From assembly GCF_032854445.1 (NCBI RefSeq), contig NC_088301.1:7300044-7364043 (forward strand): a stretch of 64,000 bases of DNA. The letters are read 5' to 3'. The position numbers and the translations under genes are program-made. This document shows, piece after piece, positions 1 through 10,730 of this stretch (position 1 is the stretch's first letter; each line of letters starts with the position of its first letter). Source of the stretch: Liolophura sinensis. Taxonomy: Eukaryota > Mollusca > Polyplacophora > Chitonida > Chitonidae. The notes under the pieces were generated by a model that was given only the letters and a program-made list of their open reading frames with translations, searched no databases and was not told the origin of the DNA.

Positions 1-54
1 GGTAGATTCAGGATTCCTACAGATACCATGTGGAAGCCAAGTAGCTTCTATTCC

Positions 55-185
55 CTAAACGCTTTCAGTGAAATCTGTTTCATAAGAAAAGTTGAAACAA
101 GAACCCTTCATTCGGCGTTGATAAAGCTCGTCGAACTCTTCATTTAGGGCAACAGTAAACCAATTCTTCCAATCTCCAACGACAC
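55..185 (-). CDS. SULT-A coding exon 5 (C-terminus)
   Basis: The exon is 131 nt, from acceptor TTTCCAG|GTGTC to the stop codon TAG at 55-57. It encodes [20 protein letters not shown] and a tail ending in [12 protein letters not shown] is the conserved SULT segment next to the PAPS 3'-phosphate and the dimer interface. The 3' UTR runs off the left edge of the window. Confidence 0.9.
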
Positions 186-3100
186 CTGGAAATAACACGG
201 AAATTTTGTGAAAAATGTAGCCATGGCTTTTGCTATACGTAAAATAAAACTAAGGATATACCGTACAGAGCAAAATGAGTCATTCTCGTATACGTGTATG
301 TGTCATTCCTAGTGTACCCGTAATATTTTAAATGATCAAAGCAAGATGAAATTTGTAGACGAGATTTGGACGCTGATTGAGGAAAATTACCCTTCTATTT
401 TCAGTTTTTATGATACTGTAAACACAGGGCCTGTAGTTCCACAGTTAAAAATATTTGTTCCATTAATGCCACGTGAAAGTAAATTTTATTTTTGTAGGTA
501 CATTATGTATTATGATAAATCTGATGATAAGCATATTATTACAGAGTGTTTTCAAAGCCCGTCACAGGCTCAAATCCAGCCCTCGCTCTTTTTAGCGCGA
601 GGTCAACTCTTTTATTATACGCATAGTCAAACTTCATTTCCTCATTTGATTGGTTTTGTTTTCATGTCGTACTCAAGAACATTTCGCTTCTACGACGGCA
701 ACAAACATGGTGGTGGAAGGAGGTCGGGCGGAACCATGCATGCAGGGGAACTCCCATGCATGACCCTCCGCATGTAGCTGCAGACCTTCCCATGTACAAG
801 TATCCTCAACAAAACAGTTTAACAGTGAATTATGATTTCATAAGACACAGGGTTTTACATCTCTTTTAATCTCTTTGTAACAATTAAGCAATTTTGAGGC
901 GCCTTTTAGTCTACTAAAATTTGTTGACATTAGAATCGCTTTATTTATCATTTTATATGTATTTTTATTTATCTTATCGACTCACTTGTGTTAAGGCTGT
1001 ATCTTAAAATAGACGCTAAATACATGTATGGACCTTGTTAAGAACACTGGTTTCATCGGGCACTACGGTTTTATCCAGCACTACTGTTTCACCTACCCAT
1101 AACTTGACCACCTTCGCAAAAGTGCAACATTCTTGTGGTGAACATTAAATAACCAAGCATTTAAAGAAATATATTATAGGATTGTGGTTCTGCCAGCAAC
1201 CTGTGGATGGGCGTGGGTTTCCTCCCGGGGGCTCCCCGATTTCCACCCACCATACTGCTGGCCGCGGTCGTATAAATGAAACATTCTTGAGTACGGCGTA
1301 AAACACCAATCAAATAAATAAATAAATACTGGCCGCTGTCGTATGTATGAAATATTCTTGAGAACTGCGTAAAACACCAGTCCAATAAATAAATAAATAA
1401 ATAAATATAAGATATAGAAGACACATTTTGGACTAGCATATAATAGGGGTTCGAGTAGGCTACATATCTCTCTTGAAGAGGTTAACTGATCTGGTTGTAA
1501 ATGTATAAACTAGGGCACAGCCACGAGAGTTACAATGTGAAACGCCTACTAATTTGTCGTAGTCGCCGAAGGAGCATTATGTTGCGCCATATCTTCAAAT
1601 GATAGCAACGACCTCTTCCACACAACTGTCACTGGTAGTCGCCCATAGTATTCGAGCACTTACAGCAAAGACAAACTCCAGGAAAAAGCTCGCATGTGCA
1701 CAATATCTACTTTTTCTGAAAATTTACTCGCTATTTTGTAAAATCCCACTCACTTCTGCACAGTTATCGCAAAATAGTTCGTTTTAGCCTAGGTGCCAGA
1801 GTAAACTTCAGTTCTGCTGCGCGTAAAATATCCCACAACACATTTGATCCCGTTTCGCATTGTAACTCGAGTCTGCGCCTCTTGATTCAGAGTGTTACAT
1901 GTTAGTTTGTAACTATCGGATTGCCGACCTGTGCGAATAAACTGTGGAGCCCCTTTCCACTCGTCGAGAGCAGAGTTGTCAAACTGGGCATCCACGGAAC
2001 GTTTGAAAGAATCAAAAGACGATAGTTTTTCCATTTCCTCCAAAAACTCCGTTGATCTTGTCAAGTCCAAGAAAGAACACAGGCGAGACATTTCTCGTAA
2101 AAAGTGCTGCAAATGAAAAAAGACAAAAACAAAATATGTAAATTAATCGTTAAGCATGACTTGTTTTTATGTCTACCATGGCAACCTACCATGATTTTCT
2201 TACACGTTTTTGGTGGTAGGAACTTTTACGGCCATAACTTTCTACAGATAGATTTCTTTTGAGTTCACAGCCACAAATTCATAAAAAGGCTTTAGCCATA
2301 CCTTAAAAAGTACAACGCCCTCATTATGGAAAACAGCTGTATTTGTGTCCGGATCTGACGAATCAAATTGTGCAGTTTTGCAAAATTTTGAATCAATGAG
2401 CGTTTATGAAGGGGATTTATTATATGTGGCGCAAGGTGGGCGTGTAAACTTCTATATAGCTTAGGGTCTCCTTAACGACGGCTGTAAGGTTAGTCCTATT
2501 TTAGGACTTCCTTGCCTGCTTCAGTTGTTCGTAATACATGATATGTATTTGGCAGGGTCTTCCTTCTTCAATGACTGAGTTCCACTCCTGCATGTATTCA
2601 AACCAGTCTCCGTACGGCACTGCAGTGAAAAAAGTTTTACTGAATACAACAGTATGTTGCCGTTAACTAGGCCAATTTGACAAACATGATACTGTTCGAC
2701 AAAAACTACTTTTATCAATGATTATCTGTATAGAACCAAAAATCAGACTTTTGTTTACACTGGTGAATCCTAAGTATTTTTTTTTAACAAAAAGTATGCC
2801 TCTAACTTCATACTTTTCCCCGTCTACGTGTAAGTACATTGTTGGTGCATACACTTACGCTAACAGCTGTTTCCAAGTTTTTACAGATAAAGGTGTCGCG
2901 TTGAAGTCTACGTGGTAAGAAGTTTTCAAGGAAAGAACCAATAAGTTCATGGCTTTAGACCGTCTTGTACAGGCTGGATGGAGATTTTCGAGTTTCCTTT
3001 TGGTCGGCTAACTTAACTGTTTAGACATGGTTCCTTGGCTAAACATTACCGACGGAAATTAAATTGAACCGTTCAATAACAACACCTGTTTTCAATAAAG

Positions 3101-5843
3101 TTATTTCTCGAAACGTATTGTTATTTTGAGGTAAAGATAAGCTTTTGTGTAAGGCGTTAAATGGCATTGCATTGAACACATTAAAAGCAAAACCAAATCA
3201 GCGAAAGCTGGATCTGCGCCTGTATCTTCGCTTATAATGCCTACTTCCCTAATTATCACGCTTACTTCTTCATTTGTCATGCCTGCTTCCGTACTTGTCT
3301 TTACCTACTTTCCTCACTTGTCATGCCTACTTCCTTACCTGTCATACCTACTTTCCTCACTTGTCATGCCTACTTCCTCACTTGTCATGCCTACTTCATC
3401 ACTTGTCATCCTCACTCCCTCACTTGTCATCCTCACTTCCTCACTTGTCATACCTACTTCCTTACTTGTCATACCTACTTCCTCACTTGTCATGCCTACA
3501 TCCACACTTGTCATACCTACTTCCTCACTTGTCATGTGATTTTCCTTAATCGTCATGCCGAGGGCCTCCGTGGCTCAGTCGGTTGGCGCGTTAGCGTAAT
3601 GACCCAGGAGCCTCTCACCAATGCGGTCGCTTAGAGTTCAGCTCATGCTGGCTTCCTCTCCGGCCGTACGTGGGAAGGTCTGCCAGCAACCTGCGGGTGG
3701 TCGTGGGTTTCCCCCGGGCTCTGCCCGGTTTCCACCCACCATAATTCTGGCCGCCGTCGTATAAGTGAAATATTCTTGAGTACGGTGTAAAACACCAATT
3801 TGTATAAATAAATAAATAAATTAATTAATCGTCATGCCTACTTCCTCACTTGTCGTATGACTGAAACGTATCGTTTTAGGGGTGTTCAGGCCTTCAATTT
3901 TCTTTGTGAATGCTATATTTCTTTGAACTGTAGTCAGACAAAAATCTCCCATCCTGGATACCTTTCCCCTCCATGAAGAGCTCCAGGAATGCAGGAAACT
4001 TTCCGTTGTATCCATAATGCTTTCTCTCTTTGATGAAGTGGTAGTACGACAATGCCACATCTTTGGGGTTACGATACACGAAGACTATCTTACACTGCTT
4101 CTGGAAAACATCTTTGGGTAGCAGGTGGTAGTTGAGGTGGGTGTTGATTACACGAGGAGACGGTTTGGTGTCCAGGTGGTCACAACCAACGTACTCCAAC
4201 ATGGCGTCAGCTTTGAGAGCCGTCTGAAGTTGTAACCGATTACTTATCAGCACCACGAGGAGATCAGAGACCCAATGCGTTCCTATCAAAGATATTTGTA
4301 TCTTACAGTTTCAAAGTTTATTTCAGTCATATCACGACATATACACAGCAATGTAACGGTAAACAGCACTGTATATATTTGTACACAGCGCAAGACGCAA
4401 GACCACAGACATAGTTTATATCGTTCTTATAGTGGACCAAGCGGTACTTGGTCTGTCTCTTAATGCCGATAGCCAAGTGAAGAATTATCAAAACTGCTAA
4501 TTGTATAGCCGCCGCCTTGCCCTAACACGGGATTGAACCCGAGTCTGCCGCTCACAAAGCGAACAGTTCAGTCTAGAAATTCTCTCAATATTCTTTGCTT
4601 TGTGCCTTAGCGTATAAAATGACCCCATTTTAGAGCTGTAGAAAATGTTACTTCAATCAGCCTCAAGAATACTTGTTACTTTACTTGATTGGGATTCAAC
4701 CTACGTTGGTGATATCTCGACAGTGTCTCCTTGTACAGCTGACTGGACCCATTGCTTTTATATTTGTGGTGTTGCCTCAGTGGAACGCCAGGTCGAAGAC
4801 ACCATGCAGACAAGACATACGGCTGTACTTAGGTCTGTCGATTTTAGGATTAAGTTAGTTATAACTGTTCGGAAATGAACCGCGCGGATCTACGACTCGC
4901 AACGCAGACGTTCTTCCCATGGAAGAAAACATTAAAATACCAACCGATAATGTTAAAGTAGACTTCAGACCATATTGTAGTTTTGGGGTGAAAGCCAGTA
5001 ATCCGATGGACGTCTTCACATAAAGACGAGACAGCCAGGCAAGTATGGGAGCTGACTGGATTGGAACCCCACACGGCCATACCGGTGTCAGAGAGAACGT
5101 ATATTATAACGTTCATCTAACAAAGGTCCGATCTCAAAACGGATGGCCTGATGCTTCATCGGTAGATTCGAAGATGAATACAAATTAGAGCCGTAGGACT
5201 TAAACATCGGTAATTTTGGCACTGCCTCGCTTTGCGCTAACGGCAGAAGGGAAGGATCAAGTACTGGTCGGTCCGGTGCCAGTGTAGACTATAATTTAAC
5301 TAGGTGGGTTGTCTTATCTTGTGTCTGCAACATGGCGTTCCAGTGAAGCAGGACCTATAAATAAGTCGGCATTTGGTCCCGACAAAGAGACAAGGAGACA
5401 CTGTCATTGTATGACTGGAATAATGTTGAAATCGGCGTTAAACCATAATCAAACGAAGAAAAAGGATTTCTGTATGCAATTTGTTAATGCGAGAGAGTTG
5501 TGTTACCCGGATAATGGTACTCTGCGAAGTCCAACTTTTTAAAGACTTTATACATGTTACATGAATAACCCTCCTCCCCCCCCCCTAAAAAGAAAAGAAA
5601 TGGGGTTTTGCCAGTAAAACAATAAGTGCTTTTAACCGTTAATGTGAGTGCTTTTCGAAAGTTAACAAATTTGCGCCACAGGATACCTGATCTAGGATAG
5701 GAGCAAAGAAAGACATCATCTGGTCTGGCAGTAAATCCACAGACGTCAGCCACATGCTCCATCGTCATTGGCCACAATCGACCTGCTTTAAGGTTAAGGG
5801 TGATTTGGTCACCATTTCGGTCTGGGACGGTCACCTTCTCCAT
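55..5843 (-). CDS. Cytosolic sulfotransferase, copy A (five coding exons)
   Basis: Cytosolic SULT enzymes transfer sulfonate from PAPS to hydroxyl or amine groups of small molecules. Joining exons 5687-5843, 3962-4282, 2516-2619, 1929-2106 and 55-185 gives 296 residues, close to the usual 295 or so of animal SULT1-type enzymes. Visible motifs are the 5'-phosphosulfate loop SYPRSGTHW (residues 48-56, Arg where the family usually has Lys), NTHL with the expected catalytic His101, the 3'-phosphate site RNPKDVALS (Arg123, Ser131), and the C-terminal [13 protein letters not shown] (252-264). All junctions keep frame (phases 1, 1, 0, 1). The start is the first ATG after a splice acceptor and lies at the same place in copy B. 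Oddities are Thr253 in the RKG position and a GC donor after exon 3. The substrate cannot be inferred. Family assignment is firm; expression is not shown. Confidence 0.93.
640..800 (-). mobile_element. Degenerate SINE family 1 fragment
   Basis: GTACTCAAGAACATTTCGCT followed by the ACGACGGC and CAGACCTTCCCATGTAC landmarks, in the reverse orientation of the family consensus. The open frame at 346-777 that overlaps it is not a gene. Confidence 0.6.
1180..1412 (+). mobile_element. 5'-truncated SINE family 1 with a duplicated tail
   Basis: Starts at the CCAGCAACCTGTGGATGG landmark and ends (AAAT)n near 1320. It is followed at once by a second partial tail (CTGGCCGCTGTCGTATG to AATAAATAAATA), so two 3' ends are in tandem. 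The minus-strand open frames over it are artefacts. Confidence 0.8.
1929..2106 (-). CDS. SULT-A coding exon 4
   Basis: The exon is 178 nt, from acceptor CATTTGCAG|CAC to donor CACAG|GTCGG. It encodes [20 protein letters not shown] and KGAPQFIRT, the helix and loop that precede the C-terminal PAPS-binding RKG motif. The motif reads R-T-G here. Confidence 0.88.
2516..2619 (-). CDS. SULT-A coding exon 3
   Basis: The exon is 104 nt, from acceptor CACTGCAG|TGCCG. It encodes [14 protein letters not shown] and ends IMYYEQLKQ, the region equivalent to the W-x-x-H-V-x-E-W to YEDMK segment of SULT1 enzymes. The 3' splice boundary reads CAG|GCAAGG, so the intron seems to start with GC rather than GT. 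The paralogous exon at 12044-12147 has the same end followed by GTGAG. Confidence 0.85.
3236..3860. repeat. 21-bp minisatellite, split by a SINE
   Basis: Units of about 20-21 bp, CACTTGTCATGCCTACTTCC with variants, run from 3236 to 3550 and resume at 3825-3860 after the SINE. Overlapping open frames in several phases (for example 3237-3539) are artefacts of the near multiple-of-three period. It lies in SULT-A intron 2. Confidence 0.92.
3560..3824 (+). mobile_element. Full-length tRNA-derived SINE (family 1), with target duplication
   Basis: The tRNA-like head starts GGCCTCCGTGGCTCAGTCGG (A box) and has a B-box-like GAGTTCAGCTC. The body includes GGGTTTCCCCCGGGCTCTGC and the tail ATTCTTGAGTACGG, ending in (AAAT)n. 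It is flanked by a perfect 14-bp duplication TTAATCGTCATGCC (3546-3559 and 3825-3838). The insertion splits the 21-bp minisatellite. Confidence 0.92.
3962..4282 (-). CDS. SULT-A coding exon 2 (catalytic core)
   Basis: The exon is 321 nt, from acceptor GATAG|GAACGC to donor AAAG|GTATCC. It completes Gly53 and encodes THWVSDLL, the catalytic NTHL segment (His101), and [13 protein letters not shown] with the 3'-phosphate-binding Arg123 and Ser131. It ends at FMEGK (residues 155-159). It is very similar to 14740-15060 of copy B, with long stretches identical at the protein level. Confidence 0.92.
4490..4565 (-). mobile_element. tRNA-like fragment (SINE head)
   Basis: On the minus strand, CTCGGGTTCAATCCCGTG is a good B box following GTGAGCGGCAGA. 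The rest of a tRNA cloverleaf is not complete, so a SINE head or tRNA pseudogene is more likely than a working tRNA. Confidence 0.45.
5205..5462 (+). mobile_element. Second SINE family (tail), copy near SULT-A exon 1
   Basis: GGTCGGTCCGGTGCCAGTGT, AAGTCGGCATTTGGTCCCGA and ATCGGCGTTAAACCATAATC are landmarks of a repeat I recognise as widespread in molluscan genomes. The last part resembles 6650-6695. It overlaps the small open frame at 5309-5542, which is therefore not a gene. Confidence 0.6.
5687..5843 (-). CDS. SULT-A coding exon 1
   Basis: The exon is 157 nt, starts with ATG at 5843 and ends with a donor (G|GTATCC) that splits the Gly codon of SYPRSG. It encodes residues 1-52 plus one base. 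A probable acceptor (TTTCAG|AG) lies 12 bases before the ATG, which implies an upstream noncoding exon. The open frame continues past the donor into the intron, but that extension has no SULT similarity. Confidence 0.9.
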
Positions 5844-6610
5844 ATCTGGTCTACTCTGAAATCAGCATGAACTTTTCTTTTTAGGTTTAGTGCTAATTTC
5901 CGAAAATACTGTTCATGTTTAACCAATGTATCACTCAGTAAAAACAAATAATAGAAATCTAGCGGCCATACTGTTTCCTAAACTTTAACTTATTTTGACC
6001 CAATTCAGCTCAAAGACCTGTTATATTGTCGGAAAATGGAAAAAAAGTCTTCCTAGGAAAAATTTTAGGATCTGAAGTGATTTGAATTAGTACAACGATA
6101 TCGTTGCAGTATTTGAGGGGACATCCACTCTGTGTATAAGTGGCATCTTTAAGCATACCGCAGTCTGTTTTTACATTGTGGAAACCAATATAAAATGGCC
6201 AAACATCAGAATATTTTAATAGCATTACGAATTATGATCAACACGTTTGTGTCCTTCACCAGAGCAACAAAATTCATAACATGTATGAATGCACTTTTTT
6301 TCAGTTTAATAATTTAACCACTGATTAACTCCATCCAAGACTGCACACATTCGTGTACTTTTCTCAAGTGCAGTAGAGGCATATGACATAGGGAAATTAA
6401 GAACATTGAAAGATAAAGAATTACGCCTGATAATATCAGGAAATTATAGTATTAAAACAAAGAATTTTGCCTGATAACATCAGGAACACCAGCAAAGCGC
6501 TATTTTGCATTTATGTCACCGTGAAGCAGAGTTTTATATTAACTTTCAATGTTTCAACAATGCGAGTAAAAATGGCAAATGCTCGGATGTCCAGGCTTTA
6601 GTATTGTTTT

Positions 6611-6630
6611 TGTGTGTGTGTGTGTGTGTG
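6611..6630. repeat. (TG)10 microsatellite
   Basis: Perfect dinucleotide run next to a SINE tail. Confidence 0.97.
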
Positions 6631-6631
6631 T

Positions 6632-6697
6632 AGATCCAGGGTCGTCGTCACATGACTGGAAAATTGTTAAGTTTGACGTTAAACACCAAGAACTCAC
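6632..6697 (+). mobile_element. Second SINE family, tail fragment
   Basis: GTCACATGACTGGAAAATTG and TTTGACGTTAAACACCAAGA match the end of the 5205-5462 element. It sits right after a (TG)10 microsatellite. Confidence 0.5.
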
Positions 6698-6704
6698 CAA
6701 CTCT

Positions 6705-6990
6705 TTCTTAGGAAGTGGTACCGATACTTTAGTAGAAGACGTTACCTTTTAGCCGTCACTTACGGTATTTCTGACGGGCTGGGCTATCAGAGGGACGTTC
6801 TCCAGACCCGACCCTTCCTCCACGCTATACACCACAGCCTTGTCCTCAGCTAAGCACCGCTCTGTTCTGTTATCCCCCGGGCGCTTACTTTTGTACCAAG
6901 AATACAACGCCATCTACTTAGTCTTGGCCGCCTATTGAGAGCACATGCAGTCTGATCCAAGCACCCAAGTTCAGAGGTCAATTGACTGGA
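6705..6990 (-). promoter_or_regulatory. SULT-A 5' flank: probable promoter and noncoding first exon
   Basis: This noncoding block aligns clearly with 17880-18130 upstream of SULT-B and lies about 0.9-1.1 kb upstream of the ATG of copy A. Blocks such as GGCTATCAGAGGG and GGAAGTGGTAC are shared. The position equivalent to the copy B TATA box reads TACAAAAG on the minus strand (6888-6895). Conservation at this distance, plus the splice acceptor just before the ATG, suggests promoter and 5' UTR exon. The exact transcription start and donor cannot be placed. Confidence 0.5.
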
Positions 6991-6999
6991 CTACATGTT

Positions 7000-9230
7000 A
7001 CCATCTTTGTAGGTCACCAAATCGCCTGCAAGAATGAGCACTTCTTGATGTTAAATGTATTCTGTCCTATCTTCTATAACTTAGGCTCTTTGTAGCCGCG
7101 TGCTCATGTGTTACCTCGGTGTTGGTCATGTCTTACGATGGTCGTGGGCATGTGTTAATATTCCCACGATTATTGTCTTCCTTTGTAAGTACACTTGCAT
7201 GTGTACTTTTGTAACGATAATCGTGTTCCTTTATAACGATAGATGTAGTCGTGCATTATGACAGCTTCACGAGCCTTGGGGAGTGACAGCGCTACAATGG
7301 TAACAATGGAGAGCGGTGTGTTTATATCATATACCAAGTTGTGTTTTATTATACGGGAGTAAAGACTACCAAATCAGTATGATGTCATGTATACATGTAC
7401 ATCTATATGTATGCCTTTGCCTGTATCCAAATCCGACCTTGATACTGCCCAGGTTTCATGTTGCTATAAGCTATTCCACATTAGCATGGTGTTGTTGCAA
7501 GCACATGAGTTGTAATATTTATAAGAATGAAGATCCGGTTAGCATTCATGTAGCCGCATATCCAGGGCAGACAATACCAGATGTACGGTAATTAAAAGTA
7601 AACTGGGGTAAATTAAAGGACAAGACAGCACCTGGCAACACATTTCAATCCAAAGCAGAATAATCAAGCTTGGTGAAAAGTATCATACTTTATTTTTTTA
7701 ATGAGATTTTACCGAATAACACGAAGAACAAAAAGACAATACTGCACAAAAGGCCGGTGTGAATCGAGGCAGGTATCTTGAGAATTTTATCCAATCAAAC
7801 CCGTTGCTTTCAGATTGCATGGCCTAAGCCCAGACGTGACCTTGACCCATTCACTCCATGAAGTGACATAACACAGAGCTGCTGATAAAACATTATAAAA
7901 CATTTATTTACGTGTAGCAGCTGGGCCATTCCACGCAGTATTGTGGGATTCCAGACAGCAGCATGCCGTCTCAGCCCAAACAGCATTCATCTCCCCAATA
8001 GACCTTAAGCCTACTTAGACACGCTGTTCAAATTATACAAATACATTTCTTGTCGCTCATGTTTGCGTTTAGTCAGCATGCAGTTGCTAAATAACAAATA
8101 CATGCATCAGAGCCTGAAAATTTTATAAGGGATGCTGAAGGTTTATGTGACTGAGAAGATGGCATCTCATCAGACAATGCTCAAGATTAATTAAATTTTA
8201 TGATATAATTTTTTCTCTGAATTTATTAGAACTAAAGATTTTATTTTTTGCCATTTGCCTTTCTGGCATACAAAGGGTGTTTTTCTGTTCTGTTACTGTT
8301 GTAGGAAATACAATAAAATTATCGAAACGCCTTAAGCCAAGGTGCTTTCTCTGACGTCCGCGGTAAGTAGGTCAGCACTGCTTTCATCGCAGAAGGCACC
8401 ACTACAAAATTGAAGTATAAAATCCAGCGACAGTCGAATGCTTAGATGAGTCTCGGTGGTACTTATATTTATTTCCATTTGTGTCAGAACTGAGCATGAA
8501 TCCAGTTGTACAACAATCCTTTTGTAATTTTGTAAACATTTAATAGGGGTCAGAATTATCGGTACCAGCACAATCCCTGCGGAGGCTACTACCTGGACCA
8601 GGAATACCCTGGCCGTGCATCTGCAGGCTACTCTTAAACTGTATAAACGATACAGTAGGCCTACTGTATGAACATTTCAAGCAGTGGAAAAAATATCCTG
8701 CCAGCATGTCCAAATTCCGAGGAAGCTATTTATCACTTGGTCGTTCATCGGCGAGGTCCACAACTTCAATCTGCCAAAGGCTTCTTAGACAATTATACGG
8801 GAAATACCTTCAACGTTAGAGAGCTAGAGTAAACGTGACGTCGCTTTGCGGTCAATGATGGAGACGTGCTGAAGCCGTGACAGGACGAAGTTTCACTAAA
8901 TATTTACTGGGTTGAAAAAAGTTTTTAAAAGTATTTAATGGCGGTTTAAGATACTTTAAATGGTAATCTTTCAGTGGACATAAACGTTAGACAGGTGCTG
9001 TCTTTCACTTAAAGGTATGTTTAGATTTGCGATCACGTGAATCGACATAATTGCTTTATCCTATATTTGACTGCAGGTTTCGGTACTCAAGAATGACCCA
9101 CACTTGGATTCACGCTACCTCAGTGGCCAAAAACCTGTGATCTGGTCAGAATGGAAACCTAGAAAGGTGACCTAGACTTGACGGCCATCATTAGCATAAG
9201 ATAACAAAACAATTTTTGCGGTATCCTCAG
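7000..9230. other. Spacer between SULT-A promoter and the 45-bp array
   Basis: I see no gene, recognised repeat or RNA here. The short open frames (for example 7316-7591 and 8332-8571) have no motif and no splice-supported continuation. Confidence 0.6.
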
Positions 9231-9235
9231 AGTTC

Positions 9236-10065
9236 TACTGTAGCGTCAAAAGAATTCTACTGTATGGGTTGAAACTATTGCTGTGCCCTAATAATTCTGT
9301 TGTATGGTCTGACAGCACACCAATACAACGTTTTAAGAATTCGGTTGCATGGCCTGACATCACACCAATTACAACTTTCTAAGAATTCTGTTGCATGGCC
9401 TGACAGTAAACCCACACAGCGTCCTAAGAATTCGGTTGCATGGCCTGACAGCACACTAATTACAACGTTCTAAGAATTCTGTTATATGGCCTGACAGTAA
9501 ACCACCACAGTGTCCTAAGAATTCTGTTGTATGGCCTGACCGCACACCACAGCGTCCTAAGAATTCTGTTGCATCGCCTGACAGTAAACCCCCACAGCGT
9601 CCTAAGAATTCTGTTGTATGTCCTGACAGTAAACCACCACAGTGTCCTAAGAATTCTGTTGTATGGCCTGACCGCACACCACAGCGTCCTAAGAATTCTG
9701 TTGCATCGCCTGACAGTAAACCCCCACAGCGTCCTAAGAATTCTGTTGTATGGCCTGACCGTGCACCATTACAACGTTCTAAGAATTCTATTGTATGGCC
9801 TGACAGTACACCACCAAAGCGTCCTAAGAATTCTGTTGTATGGCCTCAAAGCACACCACTGCAGCGTCCGAAGAATTCTATTATATGACCTGACCCCACA
9901 CAACAGCGTCCTAAGAATTCTGTTTTATGGCCGGACAGCAAATCACCACAGCGTCCTAAGAATTATGTTGTATGACCTGACAGCACACCAATATGTAAAG
10001 CGTCAAAAGAATTCTTTTGTATGGCCTGACAGCACACCACGGCAGGGCCCTAAGAATTCTACCTT
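9236..10065. repeat. About 45-bp minisatellite with an internal GAATTC
   Basis: About 18 units of 43-47 bp containing CCTAAGAATTCTGTTGTATG and GCCTGACAGTAAACC. Units vary in length, so the 216-codon plus-strand frame (9527-10177) is a coincidence. It lies between the two SULT genes. Confidence 0.92.
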
Positions 10066-10080
10066 TACCTTACAATATAT

Positions 10081-10312
10081 TTTTTTTTACTGGTGTTTAA
10101 CGCCTCAAGAATATTTCACGATGTCGCCCAGCCTTATGATGAGAGGAAACCGGGCAGAAGGCAGGGGTCACCCATGACCATCCCTAGATTCCCACGTTCG
10201 ACCGGAGAGAAAGCCAGCATGAGCTTGACTTGAACCCAGAGCGATTGCATTGGTGAAAGGCTCTTGGACCATTGTGCTACGTTAGAGTGCTAACCGCCAG
10301 GCCACGGAGGTC
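10081..10312 (-). mobile_element. Nearly full-length diverged SINE family 1
   Basis: Poly(T) and CTGGTGTTTAACGC at the left, head landmark CCACGGAGG at the right. A short ACCTTAC direct repeat flanks it. It lies immediately beside the 45-bp array and creates the tail of a 216-codon spurious frame. Confidence 0.75.
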
Positions 10313-10599
10313 ACCTTACCTAGCAATACATCTTCGTAAAAAACAAGAAAAGAAAAAAACACACACACACACAATTATAGGTTGTTGGACAACTGAGCGC
10401 CTTGAGAATTGAAGAAAACGCAGATTGAAGAAAAAAGACATTTTCATGTTTTGTGTAGACTGAAGATTCAATAACAAAGTATTTGCACTTATAATATCAC
10501 ATCCGCTTTTAAATCGTCCGTAACTGTAATTGAGATTCCCATCAAGACGGTGAACCAGCTGTGCAATGGCAAGAGGATACACCACCTTTTTTCTCTTTG

Positions 10600-10730
10600 C
10601 TAAACGTTCTCTGCTAAATCAGGCTCAAAAGAAAACTTGAAACAAGAATTTTTCATGCGTTGTTGATAAAGCTCGTCGAACTGTTCGTTCAGGGCAACAG
10701 TAAACCAATTCTTCCAATCTCCAATAACAC
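10600..10730 (-). CDS. SULT-B coding exon 5 (C-terminus)
   Basis: The exon is 131 nt, from acceptor GTTACTAG|GTGTT to the TAG stop at 10600-10602. It encodes [20 protein letters not shown] and a tail ending LAENV. Confidence 0.9.

Noticed and set aside
346-777. 143-codon plus-strand frame near the left edge
   Set aside because: The second half is a reversed SINE and the first half has no recognisable motif.
1599-2116. Plus-strand frames opposite SULT-A exon 4, with similar ones at 11385-11642
   Set aside because: They are antisense shadows of the conserved SULT exons.
4490-4565. tRNA gene on the minus strand
   Set aside because: A good B box is present, but no complete cloverleaf; it fits a SINE head. 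The same holds for 19505-19585, 26365-26450, 51740-51835 and 60600-60655.
9527-10177. 216-codon plus-strand frame
   Set aside because: It follows the 45-bp array and then runs into a reversed SINE; units vary in length and no start or splice support exists.
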